Notes: generated from the letters alone by a model not told the origin. Counted from the stretch's first letter, positions 1 to 7,370 are shown. The stretch: 9,525 nucleotides of DNA from an uncultured Oscillospiraceae bacterium (GCA_900754605.1 CAAEDK010000063.1:1-9525), one strand, 5' to 3'. Made by a program: numbers and translations.

Positions 1-73
1 AGCGAGTGACGAGGCTCGAACTCGCTACCTCCACCTTGGCAAGGTGGCGCTCTACCAGATGAGCTACACTCGC
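1..73 (-). tRNA. tRNA-Gly (anticodon GCC)
   Basis: Read on the minus strand, the 73 bases fold as a complete cloverleaf. The 7-bp acceptor stem pairs GCGAGTG (67-73) with CACTCGC (2-8 as complement). The anticodon stem CCACC/GGTGG encloses the loop TTGCCAA, giving anticodon GCC, which decodes GGC and GGU. The T arm contains GTTCGAG. The base after the acceptor stem (discriminator) is T, i.e. U73, as usual for bacterial tRNA-Gly. Whether CCA is encoded cannot be seen because the gene ends at the window edge. Confidence 0.96.
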
Positions 74-86
74 AACAGCAGGGTTT

Positions 87-115
87 ATATTAGCAGATTT
101 TTTCCCTGCTGTCAA
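87..115 (-). promoter_or_regulatory. Promoter of tRNA-Gly
   Basis: On the minus strand a perfect -35 TTGACA (110-115) is followed after exactly 17 bases by TAATAT (87-92), a 4/6 match to the -10 consensus. Transcription would start near position 80, about 7 bases before the mature tRNA 5' end. The promoter lies within an 8-bp perfect inverted repeat, CAGCAGGG (76-83) and CCCTGCTG (104-111), whose right arm overlaps the first two bases of the -35 box. The rest of the 74-180 gap holds T-rich plus-strand runs and no gene. Confidence 0.75.
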
Positions 116-180
116 CACCTTTTTTAATTTTTCTTCCGCCCCGCCGTTCTCCCGGCAATTCTACTGTATACGGGGCCGGA

Positions 181-1248
181 TCAAGGTTTCTCGCCGCACT
201 GAGGAACCAGGTCTCTCTGCCAGGCATATCCCGCACCAGGCAGCTCCTCATCTGTCCAGAAGCGAAGATCTTCCTCCCGGGTCAGGTCCACATGGCGCCA
301 ACCATCGATCGTCTCCACAACATTCCACTGATGGATTTCCCCGTTCAACCGCCCGTCCACCACCATACAGTTTAATTCCGCATGTGTGCACAGCAGAGAG
401 AAGGACAGGGCCAGCCCCTGGCTGTTCGCTCCACTCCCCAACAGCGCATCATACGCAGTCGAGCCGCCACCCGGGTCGTAGTTTCCTACCAGTCTGGACA
501 GCTGTTCCAGCTTTCTTTCCTCCTCCAGACCGACACTCGGGCTGACCAGACGCTCTGCCTCCCGGCGAAGGGAATTGCGCTGGCTCTCCAAAATCTCCCG
601 CGGCTTTGGATAGGTCAGTAGAATCTCTACGATTCTGCGCGGTCCACTGCCTGGATACATAGCGATCTGAGCTTCCGGCATCCCCAGGGCAGAGGTCGGA
701 TCAGAGAGATAAGCCTCCCGAACCAACTGACGAAGATAATCTTCATCCTCCTCGAAATAACTGATACGCAGCACAACCTCTGGGGAGAAAGCAGCCAGGG
801 CTTCGCTCAGCTCACTCCGGATAGCAGAGGTTCCTGTGGCATCTGCAATAGCAGCCACCTGTTCCCGGCTGCGGCGGTAAGTGATATGCACATCCGCCTC
901 ATAACTGCCTACGATTGGGGCTACATTATATTTGATGTACTCCACGGCATACGCACCCAGAGGATCCTCCTGAACCACCTCTAGGCAGGCCTCATCCAGC
1001 AGACTCCGGACATCCGGCTCCTCCCCGTCAAAACGGATAGAGCCACTTTCTGCTCCCCGATTTATGAAGTAGATCAAACCGTTGACCACATCCTGGTAAC
1101 TCTCCGCCCGCAGAGTGTTGGTATCACCATCAGACACTAGGGTAGCACTGTGCAGCTCGACAGAACCGTACTCCCGAGTCAGCATGGAGGAGCATCCGGT
1201 CAACAGCATAGCTGCCACCAGTGCCGCACTAAGCAGTTTTCCTCTCAT
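181..1248 (-). CDS. Lipoprotein with C-terminal transglutaminase-like domain, catalytic Cys apparently replaced by Ser
   Basis: This 355-residue protein is predicted to be exported and lipid-anchored on the outer face of the membrane. It has a basic N-terminus, a hydrophobic core and a lipobox LLTGC with Cys19 as the lipidation site. Residues about 25-250 form a mixed region with no domain I recognise. Residues about 258-325 match the transglutaminase-like (papain-fold) superfamily, with the pattern TAYDALL, QGLALSF, HQWNVV and GWRHVDLT. In this family the residue just before QG is the nucleophilic Cys. Here it is Ser276 (codon AGC, 421-423), while the His (306) and Asp (321) of the triad are kept. 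The protein may therefore be a non-catalytic binding module or a very altered enzyme. The start follows GGGGAG with 7-base spacing. It is the last protein gene of the minus-strand cluster, 27 bases after the LUD gene. No terminator is evident downstream. The domain call is firm; the physiological role is unknown. Confidence 0.85.
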   Translation of the reverse strand: MRGKLLSAALVAAMLLTGCSSMLTREYGSVELHSATLVSDGDTNTLRAESYQDVVNGLIYFINRGAESGSIRFDGEEPDVRSLLDEACLEVVQEDPLGAYAVEYIKYNVAPIVGSYEADVHITYRRSREQVAAIADATGTSAIRSELSEALAAFSPEVVLRISYFEEDEDYLRQLVREAYLSDPTSALGMPEAQIAMYPGSGPRRIVEILLTYPKPREILESQRNSLRREAERLVSPSVGLEEERKLEQLSRLVGNYDPGGGSTAYDALLGSGANSQGLALSFSLLCTHAELNCMVVDGRLNGEIHQWNVVETIDGWRHVDLTREEDLRFWTDEELPGAGYAWQRDLVPQCGEKP

Positions 1249-1275
1249 CTATCCTCTCCCCTTCCGGCGTCTTGG

Positions 1276-1866
1276 TCACATTCCAAGTTCCTCGCCGACA
1301 AGAACCACTTCCATGGTCTCCACCGGAGTGGGCCGGCCCCAGATCACCGAAAGGCCGCGGCAGATCCGCTCTGGACTTTTACAGTCATAGCAGCGGTCTG
1401 CCTTAGCCGCACAGGGGGTCTTTCTCCCCAGGCGCTGTGCATTCTTTGGCGCAGCCACATTCCGCGCCCGCCATAAAGCACGGTCATAATCGGCCTCAAT
1501 CTTGTTGATACCCACCACAAAATACACGCTTTTATGACCATACACCGTGGAGGCGATCCGGTTACAGTTCCCGTCGATATTGATCAGCTCACCTGTCTCC
1601 GCCACGCCGTTGACAGAGGTCAGGTAGACCTCTGTTTTAGCTGCCTCCTCCAGGCTGCCCCCCTCCCAGTGCCACACCACTTGGTTGTGGGCAGACAGAC
1701 GGGAGTAGAGCCCCATGGTCTTGATGGTCATAGAGCCGCCGATTCCAACGGTGGTCCCATTGATTTTTCGATCCAGGTAATCCGCCGCGGCCTGCGCAGT
1801 GGCAAAATAGCTGCTCTGAATTCCACGATCCTCTAAATTTTTTCTCAGCTTCTCAATGTCTGCCAT
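1276..1866 (-). CDS. LUD-domain protein (LutC/YkgG-like, 'lactate utilization' family)
   Basis: This 196-residue soluble protein matches the LUD (DUF162) family. Signature stretches are VGIGGSMTIKTMGL (about 40-53), the NIDGNCNRIAS strand (97-107), YGHKSVYFVVGINKI (109-123) and ARNVAAPKNAQRLGRKT (134-150). The C-terminus carries four cysteines, C152, C159, C162 and C169, in an arrangement (CYDCKSPERIC) typical of the stand-alone clostridial members. These could bind metal or an iron-sulfur cluster, but that is inference. Family members LutB and LutC act in lactate oxidation in Bacillus. No lutA or lutB partner is adjacent here, so a lactate role is not supported by context. The ATG start at 1866 follows AGGAG at 6-base spacing. 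It sits 39 bases after yitT and 27 bases before the lipoprotein gene, consistent with cotranscription. Confidence 0.9.
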   Translation of the reverse strand: MADIEKLRKNLEDRGIQSSYFATAQAAADYLDRKINGTTVGIGGSMTIKTMGLYSRLSAHNQVVWHWEGGSLEEAAKTEVYLTSVNGVAETGELINIDGNCNRIASTVYGHKSVYFVVGINKIEADYDRALWRARNVAAPKNAQRLGRKTPCAAKADRCYDCKSPERICRGLSVIWGRPTPVETMEVVLVGEELGM

Positions 1867-1905
1867 ATCCTGCTCCTATCCGGGCCGAGGCCCCGTTTCC
1901 TATCT

Positions 1906-2781
1906 TTAGATCTCGTTTTTCTGATAAGTCTTAAATCCGTTTCCAGTTACCTCATGGGCGTTGCAGACAATGATAAATGCATCCGGATCTACATCAAAAA
2001 TCAGTTCCTTCAGGGATACAATCTCCTTCTGCTTAAAGGCACACATCAGCACCCGCTTCTCATCTCCGGAATATGCACCCTCTCCCTTCAGGATGGTGAC
2101 ACCCCGGTCTATTCTTTGCACGATAGCCTCAGAAATCTCCCGGTCGCATTTACTGATAATATAGGCCACCTTCGCTGTGTCCAGTCCATACAGAACTGCG
2201 TCCGTCACATAGGCGGAGACCACCTGAGCAATAATACCGTACAGGGCGGTCGTAATATTACCGAACGCTACGGCCACCAGCAGGATCACTGCCATATCTA
2301 CCACCAGCAACAGCTTGCCCATAGAGGCCCAAGGCAGCTTCAGTTTAACTAGGCGTGCAATCAAATCGGTACCACCAGTAGTAGCTCCTTGCGCGAAAAT
2401 AATACCCAGCGCCAGTCCGATCATGGCTCCGCCGCAGACTGCCGCCAGCATCTGATCCATGGGCTCGTAGTGGAGAAGTGCCAGTACGTCTACCGCGGCA
2501 GAAGACAGAACCATGGAGTACAGAGAACTCACCAGCAAGTGTCCGCCAATGTACTTCCAACCCAAAATAAACAGGGGGATATTCAGCACAAACACAAAAG
2601 CTCCGATGGGGATAATCGGAAGATAGGCATTAACGACCTGACCCACACCAGTGATCCCGCCGAAGCCAATGAGATTTGGTGTATAAAACCAGTCAAAACC
2701 GATGGCATATAAAATGGATGCAATCGTGATCCAAAGATAAGAAATCGCAGTCTTTTTCAATACTTCTTGTTTCATAGGCAT
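1906..2781 (-). CDS. YitT family membrane protein (YitT plus DUF2179)
   Basis: This is an integral membrane protein of 291 residues whose transport or other role is unknown in the family. Five to six hydrophobic segments are visible at about residues 13-32, 53-74, 82-103, 111-132, 147-164 and 173-190. The family signatures are the N-terminal TPNLIGFGGITG loop and the ATTGGTDLIA motif (about 133-142). Residues about 207-282 form the soluble C-terminal DUF2179 domain, with GVTILKGEGAYSG and the FIIVCNAHEVTGNGF ending. I place the start at the ATG at 2781 because GAGGAGGAGAGG lies just upstream. The reading frame extends to a TTG at 2805, but that would put the ribosome binding site inside the gene and add Glu-rich residues not typical of the family. 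It lies 102 bases after parC, with no terminator seen in between. Confidence 0.92.
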   Translation of the reverse strand: MPMKQEVLKKTAISYLWITIASILYAIGFDWFYTPNLIGFGGITGVGQVVNAYLPIIPIGAFVFVLNIPLFILGWKYIGGHLLVSSLYSMVLSSAAVDVLALLHYEPMDQMLAAVCGGAMIGLALGIIFAQGATTGGTDLIARLVKLKLPWASMGKLLLVVDMAVILLVAVAFGNITTALYGIIAQVVSAYVTDAVLYGLDTAKVAYIISKCDREISEAIVQRIDRGVTILKGEGAYSGDEKRVLMCAFKQKEIVSLKELIFDVDPDAFIIVCNAHEVTGNGFKTYQKNEI

Positions 2782-2795
2782 AATCCTCTCCTCCT

Positions 2796-2812
2796 CTGCG
2801 GCCAAACCGCAG
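2796..2812 (-). repeat. Perfect hairpin abutting the yitT ribosome binding site
   Basis: On the minus strand CTGCGG, a 5-base loop TTTGG, and CCGCAG form a perfect 6-bp GC-rich stem immediately before the AGGAGGAG sequence of yitT. No T tract follows, so it is not an intrinsic terminator. It could influence yitT translation or mRNA processing, but only the structure is seen. Confidence 0.5.
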
Positions 2813-2883
2813 CATTTTCATTTTTTGATACAGGGCAGATACACAAAGTCTGCCGTTTCATTGTTCTAAACTTGAATGCTCTG

Positions 2884-5130
2884 TTACTCCAAAAGGGAAA
2901 GTTGCTTTTCTCCCCGATCCTCTTCCCTCAGAATCGCCCCAGAAACAGGCAGACTGCGAGCCCGGTAGCGGGCAATATTGACGATTGCTGTCTCTGATAG
3001 GGGAAGAACTTGGGTCACGGTCCGCTTAGGCTTAAGCGCCATGACGTTTACTCCTTGGGTCGTGCGGGTAGTTTTAGGGGCCAGAACCGCAGTGTGGAAC
3101 ACCATACACCGCCCATCACTGGAATACAGGGCAAGTTCCAAATCCTCCCGCAGAAGGAAGGCCGTGACCAGAGGCGATTTATCGGAATAAGCACCGGTCA
3201 GCTTCTTCCTCCTGGTCTGAGTCTGATAAGCAGATAGTTCTACCCGGGCCACCTTGCCATTCTCAAAACAGAACAGCAGCTGGCCGGAGTAGTCCCCAGG
3301 GATACAGGCCCACAGGACCCGCTCCTCACCCTCCATCCCCAGTTTGGTTGGGAGATAGTCACCTAAAACACTGGCCTTGCTGTCATCAAACTCGCTCAGC
3401 CTGGTTTTATAGCATTGCTGTTGATCGGTAAACACCAGCAGTTCGTCCCGGTTAGTCCCATCCCAATACAGGAATGGGCCATCTCCCTCCTTATATTTCT
3501 GGTCGCTGGCCATTCGCAGGGACTGGGGCGTGATCTTCTTCAAATAGCCCTCTCGGGACAAGAACAAATGCACTGGATAATCGGGGATGTCATCCTCCTC
3601 TCCCTGTGCATTTTCTGTCTCGTACTCATAGAGAATGTCAGTACGGCGGGGCACGGCGTACTTCTTCTTGACCTCTGTCAACTCGCCGATAATGATCTTC
3701 CGGATGCGCTTCGGGTCATTGACTGTAGCTTGGAGATCCTCGATCTCCGCCTCCAGGGAATCCACCTCCTGCGTACGCTTCAGGATATACTCCTTGTTGA
3801 TATTACGCAGACGGATGTCGGCTACATATTCCGCCTGAACCTGATCGATCCCAAACCCAATCATCAAGTTGGGGACCACCTCTGCGTCCTCCTCCGTCTC
3901 CCGAATGATTTGAATCGCCCGGTCGATATCCAGCAAGATGCGCCGCAGACCCTGGAGCAGATGCAGCTTATCCTGCTTCTTCTTCATGTTGAAGTACACT
4001 CGGCGGCGGACCGATGCCGCCCGCCAGGCGGTCCACTCCTCCAAGATTTCCCGGACCCCCATCACTCGGGGCATCCCAGCGATAAGAATATTAAAGTTAC
4101 AAGACTGGGAATCCATCAATGGAGTCATACGGAACAATTTGGACATCAGTTTATCTGGATCAGTCCCCCGCTTCAGGTCAATGGCCAGCTTCAGTCCGGT
4201 CAGGTCGGTCTCATCCCGCATATCGGCGATTTCTTTGATCTTTCCAACTTTGACCAGCTCCGAGACCTTGTCCATGATGGCTTCTGAGGTAGTAGAGTAT
4301 GGGATCTCATAGACCTCAATCAGGTTCTCACTCTTGAGGTAGCGCCATTTGGCCCGAACCTTGAACGAACCACGCCCAGTGCGGTAGATCTCACCCAGGG
4401 CTGCCGCGTCATACAGCAACTCTCCACCAGTAGGAAGATCCGGCGCTTTCAGTGTGGAAAGAATGTCATGATCCGGGTTTTTCAGAAAGGCAATGGTGGT
4501 GTCACACACTTCGCCCAGGTTGAAGCCGCACAGATTGCTGGCCATGCCGACTGCGATACCCTGATTTGCGCTCACCAGCACATTGGGAAAGGTGGTAGGC
4601 AGCAAGGCAGGTTCCTTCAGCTTACCATCGTAGTTGTCTACGAAATCCACCGTGTCCTGGTCAATGTCCCGGAACAGTTCTCCGCAGATGGCATCCAGTT
4701 TGACCTCAGTGTAGCGGCTGGCCGCCCAGGCCATATCTCGGGAGTACACCTTACCAAAGTTACCCTTACTGTCCACAAATGGATGGAGCAGCGCCCCATA
4801 GCCTCGGGACAGGCGAACCATAGTATCATAGATAGCCTGGTCGCCATGTGGGTTAAGCTTCATCGTAGCTCCCACTACATTTGCCGACTTCGTCCGTGTC
4901 TTCGTCAGCAGCCCCATGTCATACATCGTGTACAGCAGCTTCCGGTGGGAGGGCTTGAAGCCGTCGATCTCCGGGATGGCCCGTGAGACAATGACCGACA
5001 TAGCGTAGGGCATATAGTTGACTTCTAGTGTCTGGGTAATGGGCTGCTCCAGCACCTCGGCGTGAAGTCCCATGACGTTTGGATTATTTGGTTTTTTCGC
5101 CCCCTCTGCGGGGGTCTTCTTTTTTGCCAT
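2884..5130 (-). CDS. parC: Type IIA topoisomerase subunit A, ParC/GyrA-like (diverged)
   Basis: This 748-residue subunit carries the DNA breakage-reunion activity of an ATP-dependent type IIA topoisomerase and should pair with the ParE-like protein encoded just upstream. The winged-helix/catalytic domain spans about 30-500: FKPSHRKLLYTMYDMG (58-73), the quinolone-resistance region NPHGDQAIYDTMVRL (93-107), and AASRYTEVKL (136-145) with catalytic Tyr140 and Arg139. FPNVLVSANQGIAVGMASN (181-199) contains the DNA-bending isoleucine region. A coiled segment at about 380-490 is the usual tower/exit-gate helix region. The C-terminal beta-rich domain (about 515-735) is short and shows no canonical GyrA box (QRRGGKG), which favours a topoisomerase IV role over gyrase supercoiling. 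Oddities are Gln98 at the position of E. coli GyrA Ser83, about two extra residues before the catalytic Tyr, and a terminal QLSLLE (743-748) like a sliding-clamp binding peptide. The start has AAGGA nine bases upstream. The gap to parE is 108 bases. Confidence 0.92.
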   Translation of the reverse strand: MAKKKTPAEGAKKPNNPNVMGLHAEVLEQPITQTLEVNYMPYAMSVIVSRAIPEIDGFKPSHRKLLYTMYDMGLLTKTRTKSANVVGATMKLNPHGDQAIYDTMVRLSRGYGALLHPFVDSKGNFGKVYSRDMAWAASRYTEVKLDAICGELFRDIDQDTVDFVDNYDGKLKEPALLPTTFPNVLVSANQGIAVGMASNLCGFNLGEVCDTTIAFLKNPDHDILSTLKAPDLPTGGELLYDAAALGEIYRTGRGSFKVRAKWRYLKSENLIEVYEIPYSTTSEAIMDKVSELVKVGKIKEIADMRDETDLTGLKLAIDLKRGTDPDKLMSKLFRMTPLMDSQSCNFNILIAGMPRVMGVREILEEWTAWRAASVRRRVYFNMKKKQDKLHLLQGLRRILLDIDRAIQIIRETEEDAEVVPNLMIGFGIDQVQAEYVADIRLRNINKEYILKRTQEVDSLEAEIEDLQATVNDPKRIRKIIIGELTEVKKKYAVPRRTDILYEYETENAQGEEDDIPDYPVHLFLSREGYLKKITPQSLRMASDQKYKEGDGPFLYWDGTNRDELLVFTDQQQCYKTRLSEFDDSKASVLGDYLPTKLGMEGEERVLWACIPGDYSGQLLFCFENGKVARVELSAYQTQTRRKKLTGAYSDKSPLVTAFLLREDLELALYSSDGRCMVFHTAVLAPKTTRTTQGVNVMALKPKRTVTQVLPLSETAIVNIARYRARSLPVSGAILREEDRGEKQLSLLE

Positions 5131-5194
5131 TTTTGTCCGTCCTTATTTTGCACCCCATTTCAGAGGGGTTTTCTTGGAGATCTTTGCCGATCAT

Positions 5195-5211
5195 GCGGCT
5201 GATTCAGCCGC
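5195..5211. repeat. 17-base palindrome in the parE-parC gap
   Basis: GCGGCTGATTCAGCCGC is a perfect inverted repeat of 8-base arms around one central base. It lies in the 108-base gap between the two topoisomerase genes. Neither strand shows a T tract after it, so an intrinsic terminator is unlikely. It could be an mRNA hairpin or a protein site. Confidence 0.55.
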
Positions 5212-5238
5212 ACCAGGTCATACACCCAGAAATCTGCC

Positions 5239-7224
5239 TCACGAAATATCCGCCAATTCCAAATATTTATACCCGTTGTCCGCGATGTGGCTCTTACGGC
5301 CCTGTAAGTCGTCTCCCAACAGCAGATCAAAGAAATAGGCAGTGCGCTCCACATCCTCGGGCATGACCTTGATGAGGCGGCGGGTTGCCGGGTTCATGGT
5401 AGTCAGCCACATCATATCCGGCTCGTTCTCGCCCAGACCCTTGGACCGCTGGATATCATACTTCTTCCCCTCCAGTTCGGCCACGATGTCCGCCTTTTCC
5501 TTGTCGGAGTAGGCAAACCAGGTCTTTTCCTTGCAAGTGATCTCATACAGGGGGGATTCGGCGATATACACATATCCCTGTTGGATCAGGGTGGGGGTCA
5601 GGCGGTAGAGCATGGTGAGGATCAGGGTGCGGATCTGGAACCCATCCACATCGGCGTCCGTGCAGATGACCACCTTGTTCCAGCGCAGATTCTCCAGGTC
5701 AAAGGCAGCCAAGTCCTTCACGTGTTTATCCTTCACCTCCACGCCGCAGCCCAGCACCTTCAACAGGTCGGTGATGATCTCACTTTTGAAAATCTTAGCA
5801 TAGTCGGCCTTGAGGCAGTTGAGGATCTTGCCCCGTACTGGCATAATCCCCTGGTACTCCGCATCCCGGCTGAGTTTGACTGCACCCATGGCGGAATCAC
5901 CCTCCACGATGTACAATTCTCTGCGCGATACATCCTTAGTACGGCAGTCCACAAACTTCTGCACCCGGTTAGAAATATCCATAGATCCCGACAGCTTCTT
6001 CTTGATATTCAGACGAGTACGCTCTGCCGTCTCCCGGGAACGCTTATTGATCAAAACCTGCTCAGCGATTTTCTGGGCATCCTGGGGGTTTTCGATGAAA
6101 TAGACCTCCAACTGGGAGCGCAGAAAATCGGTCATAGCCTCCTGGACAAACTTATTGTTGATGGCTTTTTTAGTCTGGTTCTCATAGCTGGTCTGAGTAG
6201 AGAAGTTGTTGGACACCAACACCAGGGCGTCCTGGATGTCGTTGAAGCTGATCTTCGCCTCGTTCTTCTGATATTTATTTTGCTGCTTCAGATAAGCATC
6301 CAGCGCAGACACAAAGGCCGACTTCATGGCCTTCTCCGGAGAGCCTCCATGCTCCAACCAGGAGGAGTTGTGGTAGTGCTCCACCACCGACACCCGATTG
6401 GAGAAGCAGAAAGAAACCGACAGCTTCACCTTGTACTCCGGTTTATCCGCCCGATCCCGGCCCTTTCGCTCCGTCTGCCAGAACACCGGCTGAGTGAGGG
6501 ACTCTTCCCCCGCCAGTTCTGTCACATAATCCAGGATCCCATTGTCATACCGGAAGTCCGTGGTAGAAAATCTCCCGGCGGAAGTCTCCTCCCGGAAGCG
6601 GAAGGTCACCCCCGCATTTACCACTGCCTGCCGCTTCATCACATCAGTGTAATAGTCTACCGGGATGTCAATGTCAGTAAAAACCTCCAAATCGGGCTTC
6701 CATCGGAATACTGACCCCGTTCTTTTCCCGCGGTCTGTAGGCTCCTTGTGCAAGCCGCCCACATTTTCTCCCTTTTCAAAGTGGAGGGTATATTTGAAGC
6801 CATCCCGCCAAACAGACGCATCAAAATATTCACTGGCGTACTGGGTAGCGCAGGAACCAAGACCATTTAGTCCCAGGGAGTATTCATAGTTGTCTCCTTC
6901 TCCGCCGTACTTTCCACCAGCATACAGCTCGCAGAACACCAGTTCCCAGTTATATTTTTGTTCCTTCTCATTCCAATCCACCGGACAACCCCGTCCCTGA
7001 TCCTCCACCTGGACAGATCGATCCAGAAAACGGGTAACAGTAATCAAACTGCCGTGACCCTCCCGAGCCTCATCGATGGCGTTGGACATGATTTCAAAGA
7101 CTGCATGCTCGCAACCCTCCAGACCATCCGATCCAAAGATCACCCCCGGGCGCTTCCTCACCCGGTCCGCTCCCTTCAGCGCGGAGATGGATTCATTTCC
7201 ATAACTTGCTTTCTTCTGCGCCAT
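5239..7224 (-). CDS. parE: Type IIA topoisomerase ATPase subunit B, ParE/GyrB-like (diverged)
   Basis: This 661-residue subunit binds and hydrolyses ATP and supplies the Toprim metal site for DNA cleavage. The GHKL ATPase domain shows EIMSNAIDEA (44-53, catalytic Glu44 and Mg-binding Asn48), VEDQGRG (73-79) and GLNGLG (118-123), where most bacterial GyrB/ParE have GLHGVG. The transducer domain ends in QTKKA (350-354), with Lys352 as the likely ATP-sensing lysine. The Toprim domain has EGDSAMG (441-447), PVRGKILN (462-469) and TDADVDG (522-528). The C-terminal IQRSKGLGE (591-599) and TTMNPATRRL (608-617) are family hallmarks. The usual transducer motif INTxEGGTH is replaced by SSWLEHGGSP, and the normal EGDSAGG has Met446. 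Length is typical of ParE. The start follows GAGGAAGAGGAAG. It is the first gene of the minus-strand cluster, downstream of a good promoter. Supercoiling versus decatenation cannot be told from sequence alone; parE is favoured because of its partner. Confidence 0.92.
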   Translation of the reverse strand: MAQKKASYGNESISALKGADRVRKRPGVIFGSDGLEGCEHAVFEIMSNAIDEAREGHGSLITVTRFLDRSVQVEDQGRGCPVDWNEKEQKYNWELVFCELYAGGKYGGEGDNYEYSLGLNGLGSCATQYASEYFDASVWRDGFKYTLHFEKGENVGGLHKEPTDRGKRTGSVFRWKPDLEVFTDIDIPVDYYTDVMKRQAVVNAGVTFRFREETSAGRFSTTDFRYDNGILDYVTELAGEESLTQPVFWQTERKGRDRADKPEYKVKLSVSFCFSNRVSVVEHYHNSSWLEHGGSPEKAMKSAFVSALDAYLKQQNKYQKNEAKISFNDIQDALVLVSNNFSTQTSYENQTKKAINNKFVQEAMTDFLRSQLEVYFIENPQDAQKIAEQVLINKRSRETAERTRLNIKKKLSGSMDISNRVQKFVDCRTKDVSRRELYIVEGDSAMGAVKLSRDAEYQGIMPVRGKILNCLKADYAKIFKSEIITDLLKVLGCGVEVKDKHVKDLAAFDLENLRWNKVVICTDADVDGFQIRTLILTMLYRLTPTLIQQGYVYIAESPLYEITCKEKTWFAYSDKEKADIVAELEGKKYDIQRSKGLGENEPDMMWLTTMNPATRRLIKVMPEDVERTAYFFDLLLGDDLQGRKSHIADNGYKYLELADIS

Positions 7225-7275
7225 AGCTTCCTCTTCCTCACTACTTCCTTAAAAAATCCATACAATAACAGAATT

Positions 7276-7305
7276 ATGATACCTCATAACCCAGGTGAAA
7301 GTCAA
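7276..7305 (-). promoter_or_regulatory. Promoter of the parE-parC cluster
   Basis: On the minus strand TTGACT (7300-7305, 5/6 match to -35) is followed after 18 bases by TATCAT (7276-7281, 5/6 match to -10). Transcription would begin near 7269, leaving an AT-rich leader of about 45 bases with a purine-rich ribosome binding site before the parE ATG at 7224. No operator-like palindrome is visible in the 7225-7385 divergent gap. Confidence 0.65.
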
Positions 7306-7370
7306 GGAACCCCAGCTTCCTCCCAAACTACAAGGTATAAAATATACATTTTCACCCAAAACTGTACCAC

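Noticed and set aside
125..180. GC-rich inverted repeat after the lipoprotein gene as a rho-independent terminator
   Set aside because: On the minus strand the possible stems (GCCG/CGGC, or GCCCCG/CGGGGC with a long loop) are followed by A-rich, not T-rich, sequence, so a canonical terminator is not supported.
1881..1896. GGGCC/GGCCC inverted repeat in the yitT-LUD gap
   Set aside because: Only about four base pairs can form around a realistic loop and no T tract follows. It is not distinguishable from chance in GC-rich sequence.
2782..2805. N-terminal extension of YitT to a TTG codon at 2805
   Set aside because: The extension would translate the ribosome binding site itself (Glu-Glu-Glu-Arg). 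The ATG at 2781 has a strong Shine-Dalgarno sequence at normal spacing.
3415..4287. Open plus-strand frame of 290 codons opposite parC
   Set aside because: It is antisense to the conserved ParC core, with low-complexity Leu/Gln/His-rich composition and no recognisable family.
5581..6714. Open plus-strand frame of 377 codons opposite parE
   Set aside because: It is antisense to well-supported parE motifs, His/Leu/Gln-rich, with no domain recognised. It is a shadow frame.
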